In this document: piece after piece, positions 47,582 to 57,429 of the stretch | Layout: each line of letters begins with the position of its first letter | How positions within the stretch are numbered: position 1 is the first letter of the stretch | DNA from: Pseudomonas saudimassiliensis | Lineage (GTDB): Bacteria > Pseudomonadota > Gammaproteobacteria > Pseudomonadales > Pseudomonadaceae | Direction: 5' to 3' | NCBI RefSeq assembly: GCF_000939975.1 | Contig: NZ_LK391969.1 | Span: 372,001 to 436,000 of the forward strand | Length of the DNA: 64,000 nt | Program-made: the position numbers and the translations under genes | Notes under the pieces: model-generated | The model's input: the letters and a program-made list of their open reading frames with translations, nothing else | What the model was told of the DNA's origin: nothing | The model's database searches: none

Positions 47582-50419
47582 TCAAGCGTAGAGCGCGTCC
47601 TGCAGGAGTTTCGCCTGTTCTTCCGCGTGGACGGAGGGGTAGCCGCCGGCAGGTGCCGCGGAAGCCTCTCGTCCAGCGTAGTCCAGATACAGATTGCTGA
47701 CGCTGTGTTCTGCCAGTACCCGGCGCATGTGATGCTGGCTGCAGTACCAGGCGCCCTGGTTCATCGGCTCTTCCTGACACCAGACGACCTTCTTCAGGTT
47801 GGTGTAGGGGGCGAGCACATCGCTCAGGTCGTCCTCGGGGAACGGGTACAGCTGTTCGATACGGACGATGGCGACATTGTCGATCTCGTCGGCACGGCGT
47901 TTTTCCAGCAGGTCGTAGTACACCTTGCCACTGCACATGATCACCCGATCCACCTTCGCCGGATCGATGGCATCGGCTTCCGGGATCACGGTCTGGAAAG
48001 ACCCTTCAGCCAGATCTTCCAGGGTAGAGACTGCCAATTTATGACGCAGCAGCGATTTCGGTGTCAGCACGACCAGTGGCTTGCGCAGCGGGCGGATGAC
48101 CTGACGGCGCAGCAGATGGTAGATCTGGGCCGGCGTGGTCGGCACTGCGACCTGAATGTTCTGCTCGGCGCACAGCTGCAGGAAGCGTTCCAGACGGGCG
48201 GAAGAATGCTCCGGGCCCTGACCTTCATAACCGTGCGGCAGCAGCATGGTCAGACCGCACAGACGGCCCCACTTGTGCTCGCCACTGGTAATGAACTGAT
48301 CGATCACCACCTGGGCACCGTTGGCAAAGTCGCCGAACTGGGCTTCCCAGATCACCAGTGCATTGGGCGTGGTGGTGGCGTAGCCGTATTCGAAGGCCAG
48401 CACGGCCTCTTCCGACAGCAGCGAGTCGTAGATGTCGAAGCGCGGCTGGTTCTCGCTGAGGTTGGCCAGCGGGATGTAAGCGCCCTCCTCCTTCTGGTTG
48501 TGCAGCACCGCATGGCGGTGGGAGAAGGTACCGCGACCCACGTCCTGGCCGGTGATGCGCACCGGGTGGCCTTCATGCAGCAGGGTGGCGTAGGCCATGG
48601 TTTCGGCAAAGCCCCAGTTCAGGGCCAGGCCGCCGGCGGCCATCTTGCGACGGTCTTCGATGATCTTGGAGACCTGACGCTGGACGACCAGACCGTCCGG
48701 CAGGTCGGTCAGGCGGTTGGCCAGTTCCTGCAGGGTCTTGAGGTCAAAGCGGGTGTCATGGCGCGCGGTCCACTTGTGGCCCAGGTAGGGTTTCCAATCA
48801 ACGAAGGAATTGGAATCCGGCTCCTTGACCAGGCTCTTGACGACGTGATCGCCATTGTCCAGCGCGGTGCGGTACTCCTCGATCCGGGCCTGAACCTCGT
48901 CATCGGTCAGTACACCCGCTTCCACCAGGCGCTTGGCATAGATTTCACGGGTAGTCGGCTGCTTCGCGATCACTGCGTACATGCGCGGCTGGGTGCCGGA
49001 GGGCTCGTCCGCTTCGTTGTGACCACGGCGGCGGTAGCAGACCAGGTCGATAACCACGTCACGCTTGAACTGCATGCGATAGTCGACCGCCAGTTGAGTG
49101 ACGAACAGCACCGCTTCCGGGTCGTCGCCATTAACGTGGAAAATCGGCGCCTGGATCATCTTGGCGATGTCGGTGGCGTACTCGGTGGAGCGGGCATCGT
49201 CCTGGCGGCTGGTAGTGAAGCCGACCTGGTTGTTGACCACGATATGGATGGTGCCACCGGTCTTGTAGGCGCGGGTCTGGGACATCTGGAATGTCTCCAT
49301 GACCACACCCTGGCCAGCGAAGGCCGCGTCGCCGTGGATACTGATCGGCAACACCTTGTCACCAGTAGGATCCTTGCGACGGTCCTGGCGAGCACGTACG
49401 GACCCTTCCACCACCGGCGAGACAATCTCCAGGTGCGAAGGGTTGAACGACAGTGCCAGGTGTACTTCACCGCCGGAGGTCATCACGTTGGACGAGAAGC
49501 CCTGGTGGTATTTCACGTCACCCGAGCCCAGATCGATCATCTTCTTGCCTTCGAACTCGTCGAACAGATCGCGGGGGTTCTTGCCCAGGGTGTTGACCAG
49601 CACGTTGAGGCGGCCGCGGTGGGCCATACCCAGCACCACTTCGTTGACGCCGTAGGAGCCGGAGCGCTGGATGATCTCGTCCAGCATGGGGATCAGGCTT
49701 TCGCCACCTTCCACACCGAAACGCTTGGTGCCCGGGTACTTGGTGCCCAGGTACTTTTCCAGACCTTCCGCTGCGGTCAGACGCTCAAGCAGGTGACGCC
49801 GGCTTTCGACGGAGTGCTGCGGTTTGCCGCGCACGCTTTCCAGGCGCTGCTGGAACCAGCGGCGCTGCGTGGAATCGACGATATGCATGTACTCGGCGCC
49901 AATGGTGCCGCAATAGGTCGACTTCAACGCATCGAGAATTTCGCGAAGGGGAGCTTCTTCCTTGCCGATCTGCAGTTCACCGGTACGGAACACGGTATCC
50001 AGATCAGCATCGGTCAGGCCGTATTCGGCCAGGGTCAGATCAGCGATTTGGTCCCGCTTCCACAGACCCAGCGGGTCGAGCGACGACGCCTGGTGGCCGC
50101 GCATCCGATAGGCCTGAATCAGGCGTAGAACGCCAACCTGTTTCTTGTCCCGTTCGCTGCTGACCTGGCCACCGGCAGCCGCCTGCGGGCGACGGGTGTT
50201 CCGGGCGAGCGACAGAAAGTGCTCACGGATAGTGGAATGGGAAATATCCGATCCAGTGAAACCGCTGATCTGGGGCAGCTTGTCGAAGTAGCTGCGCCAT
50301 TCCTCGGCGACACCGTTGGGATCGTGCAGATAGAGCTCATAGAGCTCTTCAACATAGGAGGCATTCCCACCGGATAGGTGAGATGTACTCCACAGCTGCT
50401 GCATTTCGCTGTCTGGCAT
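47582..50419 (-). CDS. sucA: 2-oxoglutarate dehydrogenase E1
   Basis: 945 residues, typical for the E1o subunit. It starts with the E2-binding SHLSGGNASYVEELYELYLH and has VVLGMAHRGRLNVLVNTLGK, the thiamine diphosphate motif GDAAFAGQGVVMETFQMS to NNQVGFTTS, and VDYRMQFKRDVVIDLVCYRR. The C-terminal half has EAQFGDFANGAQVVIDQFI and LPHGYEGQGPEHSSARLERF. It decarboxylates 2-oxoglutarate. A 302-bp gap separates it from sdhB. AGAGGG lies about ten bases before the ATG. Confidence 0.97.
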   Translation of the reverse strand: MPDSEMQQLWSTSHLSGGNASYVEELYELYLHDPNGVAEEWRSYFDKLPQISGFTGSDISHSTIREHFLSLARNTRRPQAAAGGQVSSERDKKQVGVLRLIQAYRMRGHQASSLDPLGLWKRDQIADLTLAEYGLTDADLDTVFRTGELQIGKEEAPLREILDALKSTYCGTIGAEYMHIVDSTQRRWFQQRLESVRGKPQHSVESRRHLLERLTAAEGLEKYLGTKYPGTKRFGVEGGESLIPMLDEIIQRSGSYGVNEVVLGMAHRGRLNVLVNTLGKNPRDLFDEFEGKKMIDLGSGDVKYHQGFSSNVMTSGGEVHLALSFNPSHLEIVSPVVEGSVRARQDRRKDPTGDKVLPISIHGDAAFAGQGVVMETFQMSQTRAYKTGGTIHIVVNNQVGFTTSRQDDARSTEYATDIAKMIQAPIFHVNGDDPEAVLFVTQLAVDYRMQFKRDVVIDLVCYRRRGHNEADEPSGTQPRMYAVIAKQPTTREIYAKRLVEAGVLTDDEVQARIEEYRTALDNGDHVVKSLVKEPDSNSFVDWKPYLGHKWTARHDTRFDLKTLQELANRLTDLPDGLVVQRQVSKIIEDRRKMAAGGLALNWGFAETMAYATLLHEGHPVRITGQDVGRGTFSHRHAVLHNQKEEGAYIPLANLSENQPRFDIYDSLLSEEAVLAFEYGYATTTPNALVIWEAQFGDFANGAQVVIDQFITSGEHKWGRLCGLTMLLPHGYEGQGPEHSSARLERFLQLCAEQNIQVAVPTTPAQIYHLLRRQVIRPLRKPLVVLTPKSLLRHKLAVSTLEDLAEGSFQTVIPEADAIDPAKVDRVIMCSGKVYYDLLEKRRADEIDNVAIVRIEQLYPFPEDDLSDVLAPYTNLKKVVWCQEEPMNQGAWYCSQHHMRRVLAEHSVSNLYLDYAGREASAAPAGGYPSVHAEEQAKLLQDALYA

Positions 50420-50721
50420 GCTTGGTCACCCTCTATAAGGGGACACCATCTGGCGCAAAGACCATTAATAGGCAAATGAATTGCCCTCCGTGCAGAACAG
50501 TCAGATGAGCATTCGGCATTGTCCCTGCCAGTCGCCCTGCTCTGTCACATTCCGCGAAACCGGAATATTGCCGGCCCCGACAGATAGTTCGGGTGTTACC
50601 CGTTGCCCCTGTTGGTTTAGGTACATAACAGGCCGCTGCTTTGTGAGCTGCGACCCGAATTTGTTGCGACCAGCGGCTGTTTCAGCCGCTGGGATTGCTT
50701 AACTCTAATGCAGACGCCGGA
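50420..50721 (-). other. 302-bp gap between sdhB and sucA, with hairpin at 50671-50693
   Basis: No gene is seen. Near the sdhB end, CCAGCGGCTG, loop AAA on the leftward strand, CAGCCGCTGG form a perfect 10-bp stem without a following T-tract. The rest is moderately AT-rich, with TATTAA at about 50462-50467 as a possible -10 for sucA but no matching -35. The gap probably holds either a sucA promoter or an attenuator between the sdh and suc modules. Confidence 0.5.
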
Positions 50722-51426
50722 TCAGGTCCCGCTCTGCAGCAGCATGTTGCGGATATGGCCAATGGCCCGGGTCGGATTTAGACCCTTGGGGCAGACCTGT
50801 ACGCAGTTCATGATGCCGCGGCAGCGGAATACGCTGAAGGGGTCATCCATGGCCGCCAGACGGCTCTCGGTCTCGGTGTCACGGCTATCCGCCAGGAAGC
50901 GGTAGGCCTGCAACAAACCGGCGGGACCGATGAACTTGTCCGGGTTCCACCAAAAGGACGGGCAGGAGGTGGAGCAGCATGCACAGAGAATGCACTCGTA
51001 CAGGCCATCCAGCTTCGCCCGCTCTTCCGGCGATTGCAGGCGCTCGATAGCCGGCGCCGGCGTGTCATTCTGCAGATACGGCTGAACTTTCTCGTACTGC
51101 TTGTAGAAGATGCTCATATCCACGACCAGGTCACGGATTACCGGCAGACCTGGCAACGGACGCAGCACCAGCTTGTTGTTCTTCACTACACTGGACAGCG
51201 GAGTGATGCAAGCGAGGCCGTTCTTGCCGTTGATGTTCATGCCGTCGGAACCGCACACACCTTCGCGGCAGGCGCGACGGAAGCCCAGACCGGCATCCTG
51301 CTCCTTGGCCAACTGCAGAACGTCAAGCACCATCAGATCCTTACCTTCGGTATCGATCTGGAAGTCCTGCATGTAAGGAGCTTTGTCGGTCTCCGGGTTA
51401 TAACGATAAATACTGACTTTCAACAT
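50722..51426 (-). CDS. sdhB: Succinate dehydrogenase iron-sulfur subunit
   Basis: 234 residues. The N-terminal 2Fe-2S domain has CREGVCGSDGMNINGKNGLA with the ferredoxin cysteines. The C-terminal domain has CILCACCSTSCPSFWW and CRGIMNCVQVCPKGLNP, supplying the 4Fe-4S and 3Fe-4S clusters. It carries electrons from SdhA to quinone at SdhCD on the inner membrane. It follows sdhA by 11 bp. Confidence 0.97.
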   Translation of the reverse strand: MLKVSIYRYNPETDKAPYMQDFQIDTEGKDLMVLDVLQLAKEQDAGLGFRRACREGVCGSDGMNINGKNGLACITPLSSVVKNNKLVLRPLPGLPVIRDLVVDMSIFYKQYEKVQPYLQNDTPAPAIERLQSPEERAKLDGLYECILCACCSTSCPSFWWNPDKFIGPAGLLQAYRFLADSRDTETESRLAAMDDPFSVFRCRGIMNCVQVCPKGLNPTRAIGHIRNMLLQSGT

Positions 51427-51437
51427 ACCGGGCCCCC

Positions 51438-53210
51438 TTAATAAGTGCGGATTTTAGGCTCGAACACCGGAACGGTCTTCGGCGCGAAGTTGACCGCACG
51501 CTTGGTCAGCTGCTTGGTCTGCGGGTGGTACATGCTGTGGCACAGCCAGTTCTCGTCATCGCGATCTTCGAAGTCCTCGCGAGCGTGGGCGCCACGGCTT
51601 TCCTTCCGCGCTTCGGCGGCGATAGCGGTTGCTTCGGCCACTTCCAGCAGGTTCTGCAGTTCCAGCGCTTCGATCCGCGCGGTGTTGAAGGCGTTGCTCT
51701 TGTCGTCGATCTTGACGTTGGCAATGCGCTCGCGCAGGCTTTCCAGCTCCTTGATGCCCTTCTGCATGTATTCGCCAGTACGGAATACACCGAAGTAGTT
51801 CTGCATGCAGTTCTGCAGTTCCTTGCGCAGCGGGGCGACTTCTTCACCGGTGGTGCGGGTGTTGATGCCGGACAGGCGAGCCAGGGAGGCCTCGATGTCG
51901 GACTCGGAAGCACCGCGGTATTCGATACCTTCTTTCAGCGCGCTCTCCAGGTGCAGACCGGCCGCACGACCGAAGACCACCAGGTCCAGCAGCGAGTTGC
52001 CGCCCAGACGGTTGGCGCCGTGTACGGATACGCAAGCCACTTCGCCGACAGCGAACAGACCTTCGATGATACGGTCGTTACCGTCCAGGTCCTGGGCAAT
52101 GGCCTGGCCATGGATGTTGGTAGCCACGCCACCCATCATGTAGTGACAGGTCGGGACCACAGGCACCGGCGCGGTGACCGGATCAACGTGGGCGAAGGTC
52201 TTGGACAGTTCACAGATACCCGGCAGGCGGCTGTGCAGTACTTCTTCACCCAGGTGGTCCAGCTTCAGCATCACGTGGTCGCCATCCGGACCACAGCCGT
52301 TACCAGCCAGGATTTCCTTGACCATGGAGCGGGCTACCACGTCACGGCCGGCGAGGTCCTTGGCGTTGGGTGCATAACGCTCCATGAAGCGCTCGCCATG
52401 CTTGTTGATCAGGTATCCACCTTCACCACGGCAGCCTTCGGTAACCAGCACCCCGGCACCGGCAATACCGGTCGGGTGGAACTGCCACATTTCCATGTCC
52501 TGTACCGGCACGCCAGCGCGCAGCGCCATGCCGACGCCGTCGCCGGTGTTGATCAGGGCGTTGGTCGTGGAGGCGTAGATACGGCCCGCACCACCAGTGG
52601 CCAGGACGGTGGCCTTGGAACGGATGTAGACGGTTTCGCCGGTTTCGATGCAGATGGCGATAACGCCCACGACAGCGCCGTCCTGGTTCTTCACCAGGTC
52701 AACCGCGTACCACTCGTTCAGGAAGGTGGTGTCGTGCTTGACGTTGTTCTGGTACAGGGTGTGCAACAGGGCATGACCGGTACGGTCGGCCGCGGCACAG
52801 GTACGGGCAGCCTGGCCACCGTTACCGTAGTCCTTGGACTGGCCACCGAACGGACGCTGGTAGATACGACCCTGCTCGGTACGGGAGAACGGCAGACCCA
52901 TGTGCTCCAGTTCGAACACGGCTTCGGGGCCAACGGAACACATGTATTCGATAGCGTCCTGGTCACCGATATAGTCGGAACCCTTGACGGTATCGTACAT
53001 GTGCCAGCGCCAATCATCATTCGGGTCCGCCGAGGCGATGGCACAGGTAATACCGCCCTGGGCGGATACAGTGTGCGAACGGGTCGGGAACACCTTGGTA
53101 ATCACAGCAGTCTTGTGACCGCCTTGAGCCAGTTGCAGCGCTGCGCGCATACCGGCACCACCACCACCAACAATGATGGCGTCAAAAGTCAAAGTACGCA
53201 TATTAGCCAT
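51438..53210 (-). CDS. sdhA: Succinate dehydrogenase flavoprotein subunit
   Basis: 590 residues. FAD dinucleotide site [17 protein letters not shown], covalent flavin histidine in [14 protein letters not shown], active-site patches [33 protein letters not shown] and [20 protein letters not shown], and the C-terminal [12 protein letters not shown]-type signature (here [17 protein letters not shown]). It oxidises succinate to fumarate. The gene starts 3 bp after the sdhD stop. Confidence 0.98.
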   Translation of the reverse strand: MANMRTLTFDAIIVGGGGAGMRAALQLAQGGHKTAVITKVFPTRSHTVSAQGGITCAIASADPNDDWRWHMYDTVKGSDYIGDQDAIEYMCSVGPEAVFELEHMGLPFSRTEQGRIYQRPFGGQSKDYGNGGQAARTCAAADRTGHALLHTLYQNNVKHDTTFLNEWYAVDLVKNQDGAVVGVIAICIETGETVYIRSKATVLATGGAGRIYASTTNALINTGDGVGMALRAGVPVQDMEMWQFHPTGIAGAGVLVTEGCRGEGGYLINKHGERFMERYAPNAKDLAGRDVVARSMVKEILAGNGCGPDGDHVMLKLDHLGEEVLHSRLPGICELSKTFAHVDPVTAPVPVVPTCHYMMGGVATNIHGQAIAQDLDGNDRIIEGLFAVGEVACVSVHGANRLGGNSLLDLVVFGRAAGLHLESALKEGIEYRGASESDIEASLARLSGINTRTTGEEVAPLRKELQNCMQNYFGVFRTGEYMQKGIKELESLRERIANVKIDDKSNAFNTARIEALELQNLLEVAEATAIAAEARKESRGAHAREDFEDRDDENWLCHSMYHPQTKQLTKRAVNFAPKTVPVFEPKIRTY

Positions 53211-53213
53211 TGA

Positions 53214-53582
53214 TCAAATACCCCACAGGATCTGTACGCCCCACACGAACAGCACGAACATCGCCAGACCGCATACAACCTGGAACAGGAAGCGCAGAAC
53301 AGTGGCGGCTTTGCCGAACGCCATGGGTGTCAGGTAGTCGGTAGAAATGGTCCACATACCGACCCAGGAATGCACAGCCAGCGCCACCAGTGTCAGCAGA
53401 CTGAAGATGCGCATGGCATTGTTGCTGAACAGGCCCTGCCATTCGGCGTAGGTCAGACCGGGGTTAAGCAACAGATAACCGAGCATGAAAATCGTGTAGG
53501 CCGCCAGCAGCACGGCGGAGACACGCTGCGCCATCCAGTCGTACAGGCCGCTACGCGACAGGTTGGTGACGTTGGTTACCAT
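53214..53582 (-). CDS. sdhD: Succinate dehydrogenase membrane anchor subunit
   Basis: 122 residues, three membrane helices. LSRSGLYDWMAQRVSAVLLA carries the Ser/Arg of the quinone site, and HSWVGMWTISTDYL has the haem-region histidine and the Asp-Tyr that complete that site. The ATG at 53582 overlaps the sdhC stop; it gives the length known from Pseudomonas, whereas a TTG two codons earlier is less likely. Confidence 0.95.
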   Translation of the reverse strand: MVTNVTNLSRSGLYDWMAQRVSAVLLAAYTIFMLGYLLLNPGLTYAEWQGLFSNNAMRIFSLLTLVALAVHSWVGMWTISTDYLTPMAFGKAATVLRFLFQVVCGLAMFVLFVWGVQILWGI

Positions 53583-53962
53583 ATCCAAACCCCCAGGAGA
53601 ACGATCAGAACAACGGCGATCACGACTACCAGCTTCGCACCCAGCCGGCCACTTTCCAGCCCCTCACCGACACCGGCATCCATGATCAGATGGCGAATGC
53701 CCGCGACCAGGTGGTACAGCAGGGCAGACAGGACGCCCCAGAGCACCAGCTTGGCTAACGGATGTTGCAGGGTTGCCTTGACTTGCTCGAAGCCGGTTTC
53801 GGAACTCAAAGAAGTGCTCAGCAACCAAAGCAGGCCTGCAATGGCGATGAACAGAATGACTCCCGAAATCCGGTGAGCAATAGACGTATAGGCGGTAACA
53901 GGAAGCTTGATCGTCCTGAGGTCGAGATTGACAGGTCTTTTGCTATTCACGGCTATCTTCAC
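53576..53962 (-). CDS. sdhC: Succinate dehydrogenase cytochrome b556 subunit
   Basis: 128 residues, three membrane helices. RPVNLDLRTIKLPVTAYTSI and AHRISGVILF carry the quinone-site Ser/Arg, and HLVAGIRHLIMDAGVGEGLE has the haem-ligand histidine. Start choice: GTG at 53962 has AGGG eight bases upstream and gives the 128-residue length of other pseudomonads; the ATG two codons upstream (53968) is too close to that AGGG. It is the first gene of the sdh-suc run and diverges from gltA. Confidence 0.92.
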   Translation of the reverse strand: MKIAVNSKRPVNLDLRTIKLPVTAYTSIAHRISGVILFIAIAGLLWLLSTSLSSETGFEQVKATLQHPLAKLVLWGVLSALLYHLVAGIRHLIMDAGVGEGLESGRLGAKLVVVIAVVLIVLLGVWIW

Positions 53963-54073
53963 ACTCATGGCCCTGTGGTCAGGGCTGGTTATAGGAAGGT
54001 GTGGATCACACCCAAATGACGCGCGGCTTAGCTTCATGAAAGAAGCCGAATGGGTCACTTTTGCCGGTCAAGG

Positions 54074-54102
54074 AGTATAGTGAGTTGGGCGTCTGATTAC
54101 AA
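54074..54102 (-). promoter_or_regulatory. Sigma-70 promoter of the sdh operon
   Basis: Leftward: TTGTAA (54102-54097), a 17-base spacer, TATACT (54079-54074). Both hexamers are close to consensus with ideal spacing. The transcript would start about 105 bp before sdhC. Confidence 0.6.
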
Positions 54103-54216
54103 TCTGCAAAACCCCTGCCCTCGGCCTCCGCGCCGCGCAGCTGCGACATATGCGCGCATCCGCAAAAGTCAATGAAACCTTTGAATAACGTCGATTTGCA
54201 AACTCTATCGGCATAA

Positions 54217-54244
54217 TTGACAAACGGGTTTTTGACTTTATAGT
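54217..54244 (+). promoter_or_regulatory. Sigma-70 promoter of gltA
   Basis: TTGACA (54217-54222), a 16-base spacer, TATAGT (54239-54244). It is a near-consensus promoter with a leader of about 50 nt before the gltA ATG at 54302. Confidence 0.75.
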
Positions 54245-54301
54245 GATGCGGGCCCTGCGTGGGGGGTCACACTTTCGATACAGCAAATTAGGAGGCCATC
54301 A

Positions 54302-55576
54302 ATGGCTGATAAAAAAGCGCAGTTGATCATCGAGGGCGCTGCCCCCATCGATCTGCCTGTCTATTCGGGCACGTTGGGGCCGGACGTTATTGATGTTCGA
54401 GGCCTGACAGCCGAAGGCGTCTTTACTTTCGACCCAGGCTTCATGGCGACCTCGTCCTGCGAATCCAAGATCACCTTCATTGATGGCGACAAGGGAATTC
54501 TCTTGCATCGGGGCTACCCGATCGAGCAGCTGGCAGAAAAGTCCGACTTCCTCGAAACCTGCTACCTGCTGCTCAAGGGCGAACTGCCCAGCGCAGAGGA
54601 AAAGCAGAAGTTCGACAGCACCATCAAGAACCACACCATGGTGCACGAGCAGCTGAAGAACTTCCTCAACGGCTTCCGCCGCGACGCCCATCCCATGGCC
54701 ATCATGTGTGGTGTGGTGGGTGCCTTGTCCGCGTTCTACCACGACTCGCTGGACATCAACGACGCCCATCACCGGGAAATCTCGGCCATCCGCCTGATCG
54801 CCAAGATGCCGACTATCGCTGCGATGGTCTACAAGTACTCCATGGGCCAGCCGCTGATGTACCCCAGCAACGAACTGGGCTACGCAGAAAACTTCCTGCA
54901 CATGATGTTCAACACGCCGGCCGAGATCAAACCGATCGACCCGATCCTGTCCCGCGCCATGGACCGCATCTTCGTGCTGCACGCCGACCACGAACAGAAT
55001 GCCTCGACGTCCACCGTCCGCCTGGCCGGCTCGACTGGCGCCAACCCCTTCGCCTGTATCGCCGCCGGTATTGCCGCGCTGTGGGGACCGGCCCATGGTG
55101 GTGCCAACGAAGCCGTGCTGCGCATGCTGGACGAGATTGGCGATGTATCCAACATCGAAACCTTCATTGCCAAGGCCAAGGACAAGGACGATCCGTTCAA
55201 GCTGATGGGCTTCGGCCATCGCGTGTACAAGAACTTCGATCCGCGCGCCAAGGTCATGAAGGAAACCTGTGATGAGGTACTGGGCCTGCTGGGGATCAAC
55301 GATCCGCAGCTGGAACTGGCGATGAAGCTGGAAGAAATCGCGCTGAACGACCCCTACTTCGTCGAGCGCAACCTGTACCCGAACGTCGACTTCTACTCCG
55401 GCATCATCCTCAAGGCCCTGGGCATCCCAGCCGAGCTGTTCACCGTGATCTTCGCCACCGGCCGCACGCCGGGCTGGATTGCGCATTGGAACGAGATGAT
55501 CAGCGGTCCGTACAAGATCGGTCGTCCGCGCCAGCTGTACACCGGCCACACCAAGCGCGACTACCCCAGCAAGTAA
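54302..55576 (+). CDS. gltA: Citrate synthase (type II, hexameric)
   Basis: 424 residues. It begins with the short beta-rich N-terminal domain of NADH-sensitive Gram-negative enzymes ([20 protein letters not shown]). The catalytic residues are in [15 protein letters not shown], in the [14 protein letters not shown] loop, and in [16 protein letters not shown] with the downstream Asp of YPNVDFYSG. It condenses acetyl-CoA and oxaloacetate. TAGGAGG lies eight bases before the ATG. It has its own promoter and terminator and diverges from sdh. Confidence 0.98.
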   Translation: MADKKAQLIIEGAAPIDLPVYSGTLGPDVIDVRGLTAEGVFTFDPGFMATSSCESKITFIDGDKGILLHRGYPIEQLAEKSDFLETCYLLLKGELPSAEEKQKFDSTIKNHTMVHEQLKNFLNGFRRDAHPMAIMCGVVGALSAFYHDSLDINDAHHREISAIRLIAKMPTIAAMVYKYSMGQPLMYPSNELGYAENFLHMMFNTPAEIKPIDPILSRAMDRIFVLHADHEQNASTSTVRLAGSTGANPFACIAAGIAALWGPAHGGANEAVLRMLDEIGDVSNIETFIAKAKDKDDPFKLMGFGHRVYKNFDPRAKVMKETCDEVLGLLGINDPQLELAMKLEEIALNDPYFVERNLYPNVDFYSGIILKALGIPAELFTVIFATGRTPGWIAHWNEMISGPYKIGRPRQLYTGHTKRDYPSK

Positions 55577-55588
55577 GTTGACGCCTAG

Positions 55589-55624
55589 CCACAAAAAAGC
55601 CCGCATCGCGGGCTTTTTTTGTGG
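55589..55624 (+). terminator. Rho-independent terminator after gltA
   Basis: CCACAAAAAAGCCCGC, loop ATC, GCGGGCTTTTTTTGTGG: a GC stem extended by A-T pairs with a seven-T run, 12 bp past the gltA stop. Confidence 0.95.
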
Positions 55625-55672
55625 CTGGAAGCTGGAAGCTGGAAGCTGGAAGCTGGAAGCTGGAAGCTGGAA
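55624..55672. repeat. Seven perfect tandem copies of GCTGGAA
   Basis: The heptamer GCTGGAA is repeated exactly seven times right after the gltA terminator, followed by a degenerate GCGAACAG. It is intergenic. Seven-base units change frame on slippage, but no gene crosses it, so it would be a length-variable marker rather than a switch. Confidence 0.95.
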
Positions 55673-55735
55673 GCGAACAGGCTATGCACTCGCGGCGTAA
55701 TCGCAAGCCTTTCACTCGCATGACCTGCTTGCCGC

Positions 55736-55990
55736 TCAACAGGCGGTGGCCTGCTCCCACCAGGTGAGGATCTGCAGGGCTTCTTCGCCGCTGTTGCCGC
55801 AGACCTGCTCGTCGGCCATGAACGCCGCGCATACCGCGGGGCGCTCCGGGGAGTGGAATATGCGGCAGCGCCGGTCCGGGGCCAGGTGAATACAGGCGAC
55901 GCCGGCGGGCTTGCCCTGGGGCATGCCCGGGATGGGCGAGGTGATCGAGGGCGCTATGCAACAGGCGCCGCAGCCTTCTCGACAGTTCAT
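55736..55990 (-). CDS. YkgJ-family cysteine cluster protein
   Basis: 84 residues with nine cysteines: MNCREGCGACCIAPSI at the N-terminus, VACIHLAPDRRCRIFHSPER, VCAAF and VCGNSGEEAL. The CxxxCxxCC...C pattern is that of the zinc- or iron-sulfur-binding YkgJ (UPF0153) family. Function is unknown. The ribosome site is poor. It stands alone between the gltA terminator and the dehydrogenase gene. Confidence 0.83.
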   Translation of the reverse strand: MNCREGCGACCIAPSITSPIPGMPQGKPAGVACIHLAPDRRCRIFHSPERPAVCAAFMADEQVCGNSGEEALQILTWWEQATAC

Positions 55991-56048
55991 GGGTGCGCAG
56001 CATCTCGTGACGGATTACGGAACGCCCGGCCAGCGGGCGTCGCGTATT

Positions 56049-56921
56049 TTATTTTCCGTTCTTGAGTCTGGCAATCAGACTTGAGGTATCCCAGCGGCCG
56101 CCGCCCATCTGCTGCACATCGGCATAGAACTGATCGACCAGCGCGGTGACGGGAAGCTGCGCGCCATTGCGCCGGGACTCCTCCAGCACGATGGCCAGAT
56201 CCTTGCGCATCCAGTCCACGGCAAATCCGAAGTCATAGTCGCCAGCGAGCATGGTCTTGTGGCGATTTTCCATCTGCCATGACTGGGCCGCGCCCTTGCT
56301 GATCACCGAGACCACCGCCTCGCCATCCAGCCCGGCATGCTCGGCGAAATTCAGCGCCTCGGCCAGCCCCTGCACCAACCCGGCGATACAGATCTGGTTG
56401 ACCATCTTGGTCAGCTGGCCGCTGCCCACCTCGCCCATCAGGCGGATCATGCGTGAATAGCTGTGAATAACCGGCCGCGCCAGGTCGAATACCGACTCCT
56501 CGCCGCCCACCATGACCGTCAGCTGACCATGCTCGGCACCCGCCTGGCCGCCGGAGACCGGCGCATCCAGAAAGCCCACGCCGCGCTCCCTGGCCAGCTG
56601 CGCCACCTGGCGGGCCATACCTGCCGAGGCGGTGGTGTGGTCGACAATCACCGTACCGCTGCGCGCGCCGGCGAGTATGCCTTCCGGCCCGTTCACCACC
56701 TCCAGCAGGTCCTGGTCATTGCCTACGCAGATCATCACGAAATCCTGTTCCGTCGCCGCCTCTGCTGGCGTGGCGCAGGCCTTGCCGCCGTGTTCCGCCA
56801 CCCAGGCCCGGGCCTTCTCCGCGGTGCGGTTGTACACCGTTACCTCATGCCCGGCGCGGGCCAGATGCCCCGCCATCGGATATCCCATTACCCCAAGACC
56901 CACAAAGGCTACGCTGGCCAT
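56049..56921 (-). CDS. NAD(P)-dependent 3-hydroxyisobutyrate dehydrogenase family oxidoreductase
   Basis: 290 residues. Rossmann motif [20 protein letters not shown] at the start, substrate motif [19 protein letters not shown], catalytic lysine region [12 protein letters not shown] and the distal [14 protein letters not shown]. The family includes 3-hydroxyisobutyrate, tartronate semialdehyde and related beta-hydroxyacid dehydrogenases, and the substrate is not determined by these motifs. GGGGAG precedes the ATG at 56921; the longer reading to 57059 is non-coding in character. Confidence 0.9.
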   Translation of the reverse strand: MASVAFVGLGVMGYPMAGHLARAGHEVTVYNRTAEKARAWVAEHGGKACATPAEAATEQDFVMICVGNDQDLLEVVNGPEGILAGARSGTVIVDHTTASAGMARQVAQLARERGVGFLDAPVSGGQAGAEHGQLTVMVGGEESVFDLARPVIHSYSRMIRLMGEVGSGQLTKMVNQICIAGLVQGLAEALNFAEHAGLDGEAVVSVISKGAAQSWQMENRHKTMLAGDYDFGFAVDWMRKDLAIVLEESRRNGAQLPVTALVDQFYADVQQMGGGRWDTSSLIARLKNGK

Positions 56922-57135
56922 ACAGACTCCCCGCTTGTCAGATTCAGTGATCCGGCCTCCGGCATCCGCCACACGATTCGCGCACTCAGGCATACCGGAG
57001 GACAACCGCTGGATCATAGCAGGCTTGAGGCCTGCGGCCAGCCACCAGGGCGAGGGCAATCGCAGGGCGGTGCTGGCTGGCGGGCCGGGCGACAGGCATA
57101 ATATGCGCCCTTTAGCTCACTCTTGGAGTCGCCGG

Positions 57136-57417
57136 ATGTTCAATATCAATCAGTATTTCGAAGGAAAAGTTGCTTCCATTGCCTTCCGGCAGCCTGAAGG
57201 TGCAGCCACCGTCGGCGTCATGGCGCCGGGCGAGTACGAGTTCGGGACCGGCAGCCTGGAAATCATGCATGTGATCACCGGCCAGTTGACCGTCAAGCTG
57301 CCCGGCAGCGACCACTGGGAGGACTTCGGCGCGGGCACCCGCTTCACCGTCCCCGCCAACAGCCGCTTCAATCTCAAGGTGGAGCAGGATACCGCCTACC
57401 TCTGCGAATACCGCTGA
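57136..57417 (+). CDS. ppnP: Pyrimidine/purine nucleoside phosphorylase PpnP
   Basis: 93 residues, nearly the E. coli length of 94. A single cupin barrel with [54 protein letters not shown] and the terminal YLCEYR matches YaiE/PpnP. It phosphorolyses a broad range of nucleosides. GGAG lies nine bases before the ATG. It is divergent from the dehydrogenase gene. Confidence 0.95.
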   Translation: MFNINQYFEGKVASIAFRQPEGAATVGVMAPGEYEFGTGSLEIMHVITGQLTVKLPGSDHWEDFGAGTRFTVPANSRFNLKVEQDTAYLCEYR

Positions 57418-57429
57418 GACGCCAGCGCG

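Larger units (their letters stand above)
53963..54301. other. 339-bp divergent control region between sdhC and gltA
   Basis: No gene is seen. It contains the facing sdh and gltA promoters listed separately, about 115 bp apart, with a GC-rich stretch (54110-54155) between them followed by an AT-rich part toward gltA. Both 5' leaders are long enough (about 50 and 110 nt) for small-RNA control, which is known for sdh in other gammaproteobacteria but cannot be shown here. Confidence 0.6.

Noticed and set aside
47567-50128. Rightward open frame of 853 codons opposite sucA
   Set aside because: Antisense shadow; sucA matches E1 of 2-oxoglutarate dehydrogenase over its full length.
51525-53213. Rightward open frame of 562 codons opposite sdhA
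   Set aside because: Antisense shadow of a fully recognisable gene.
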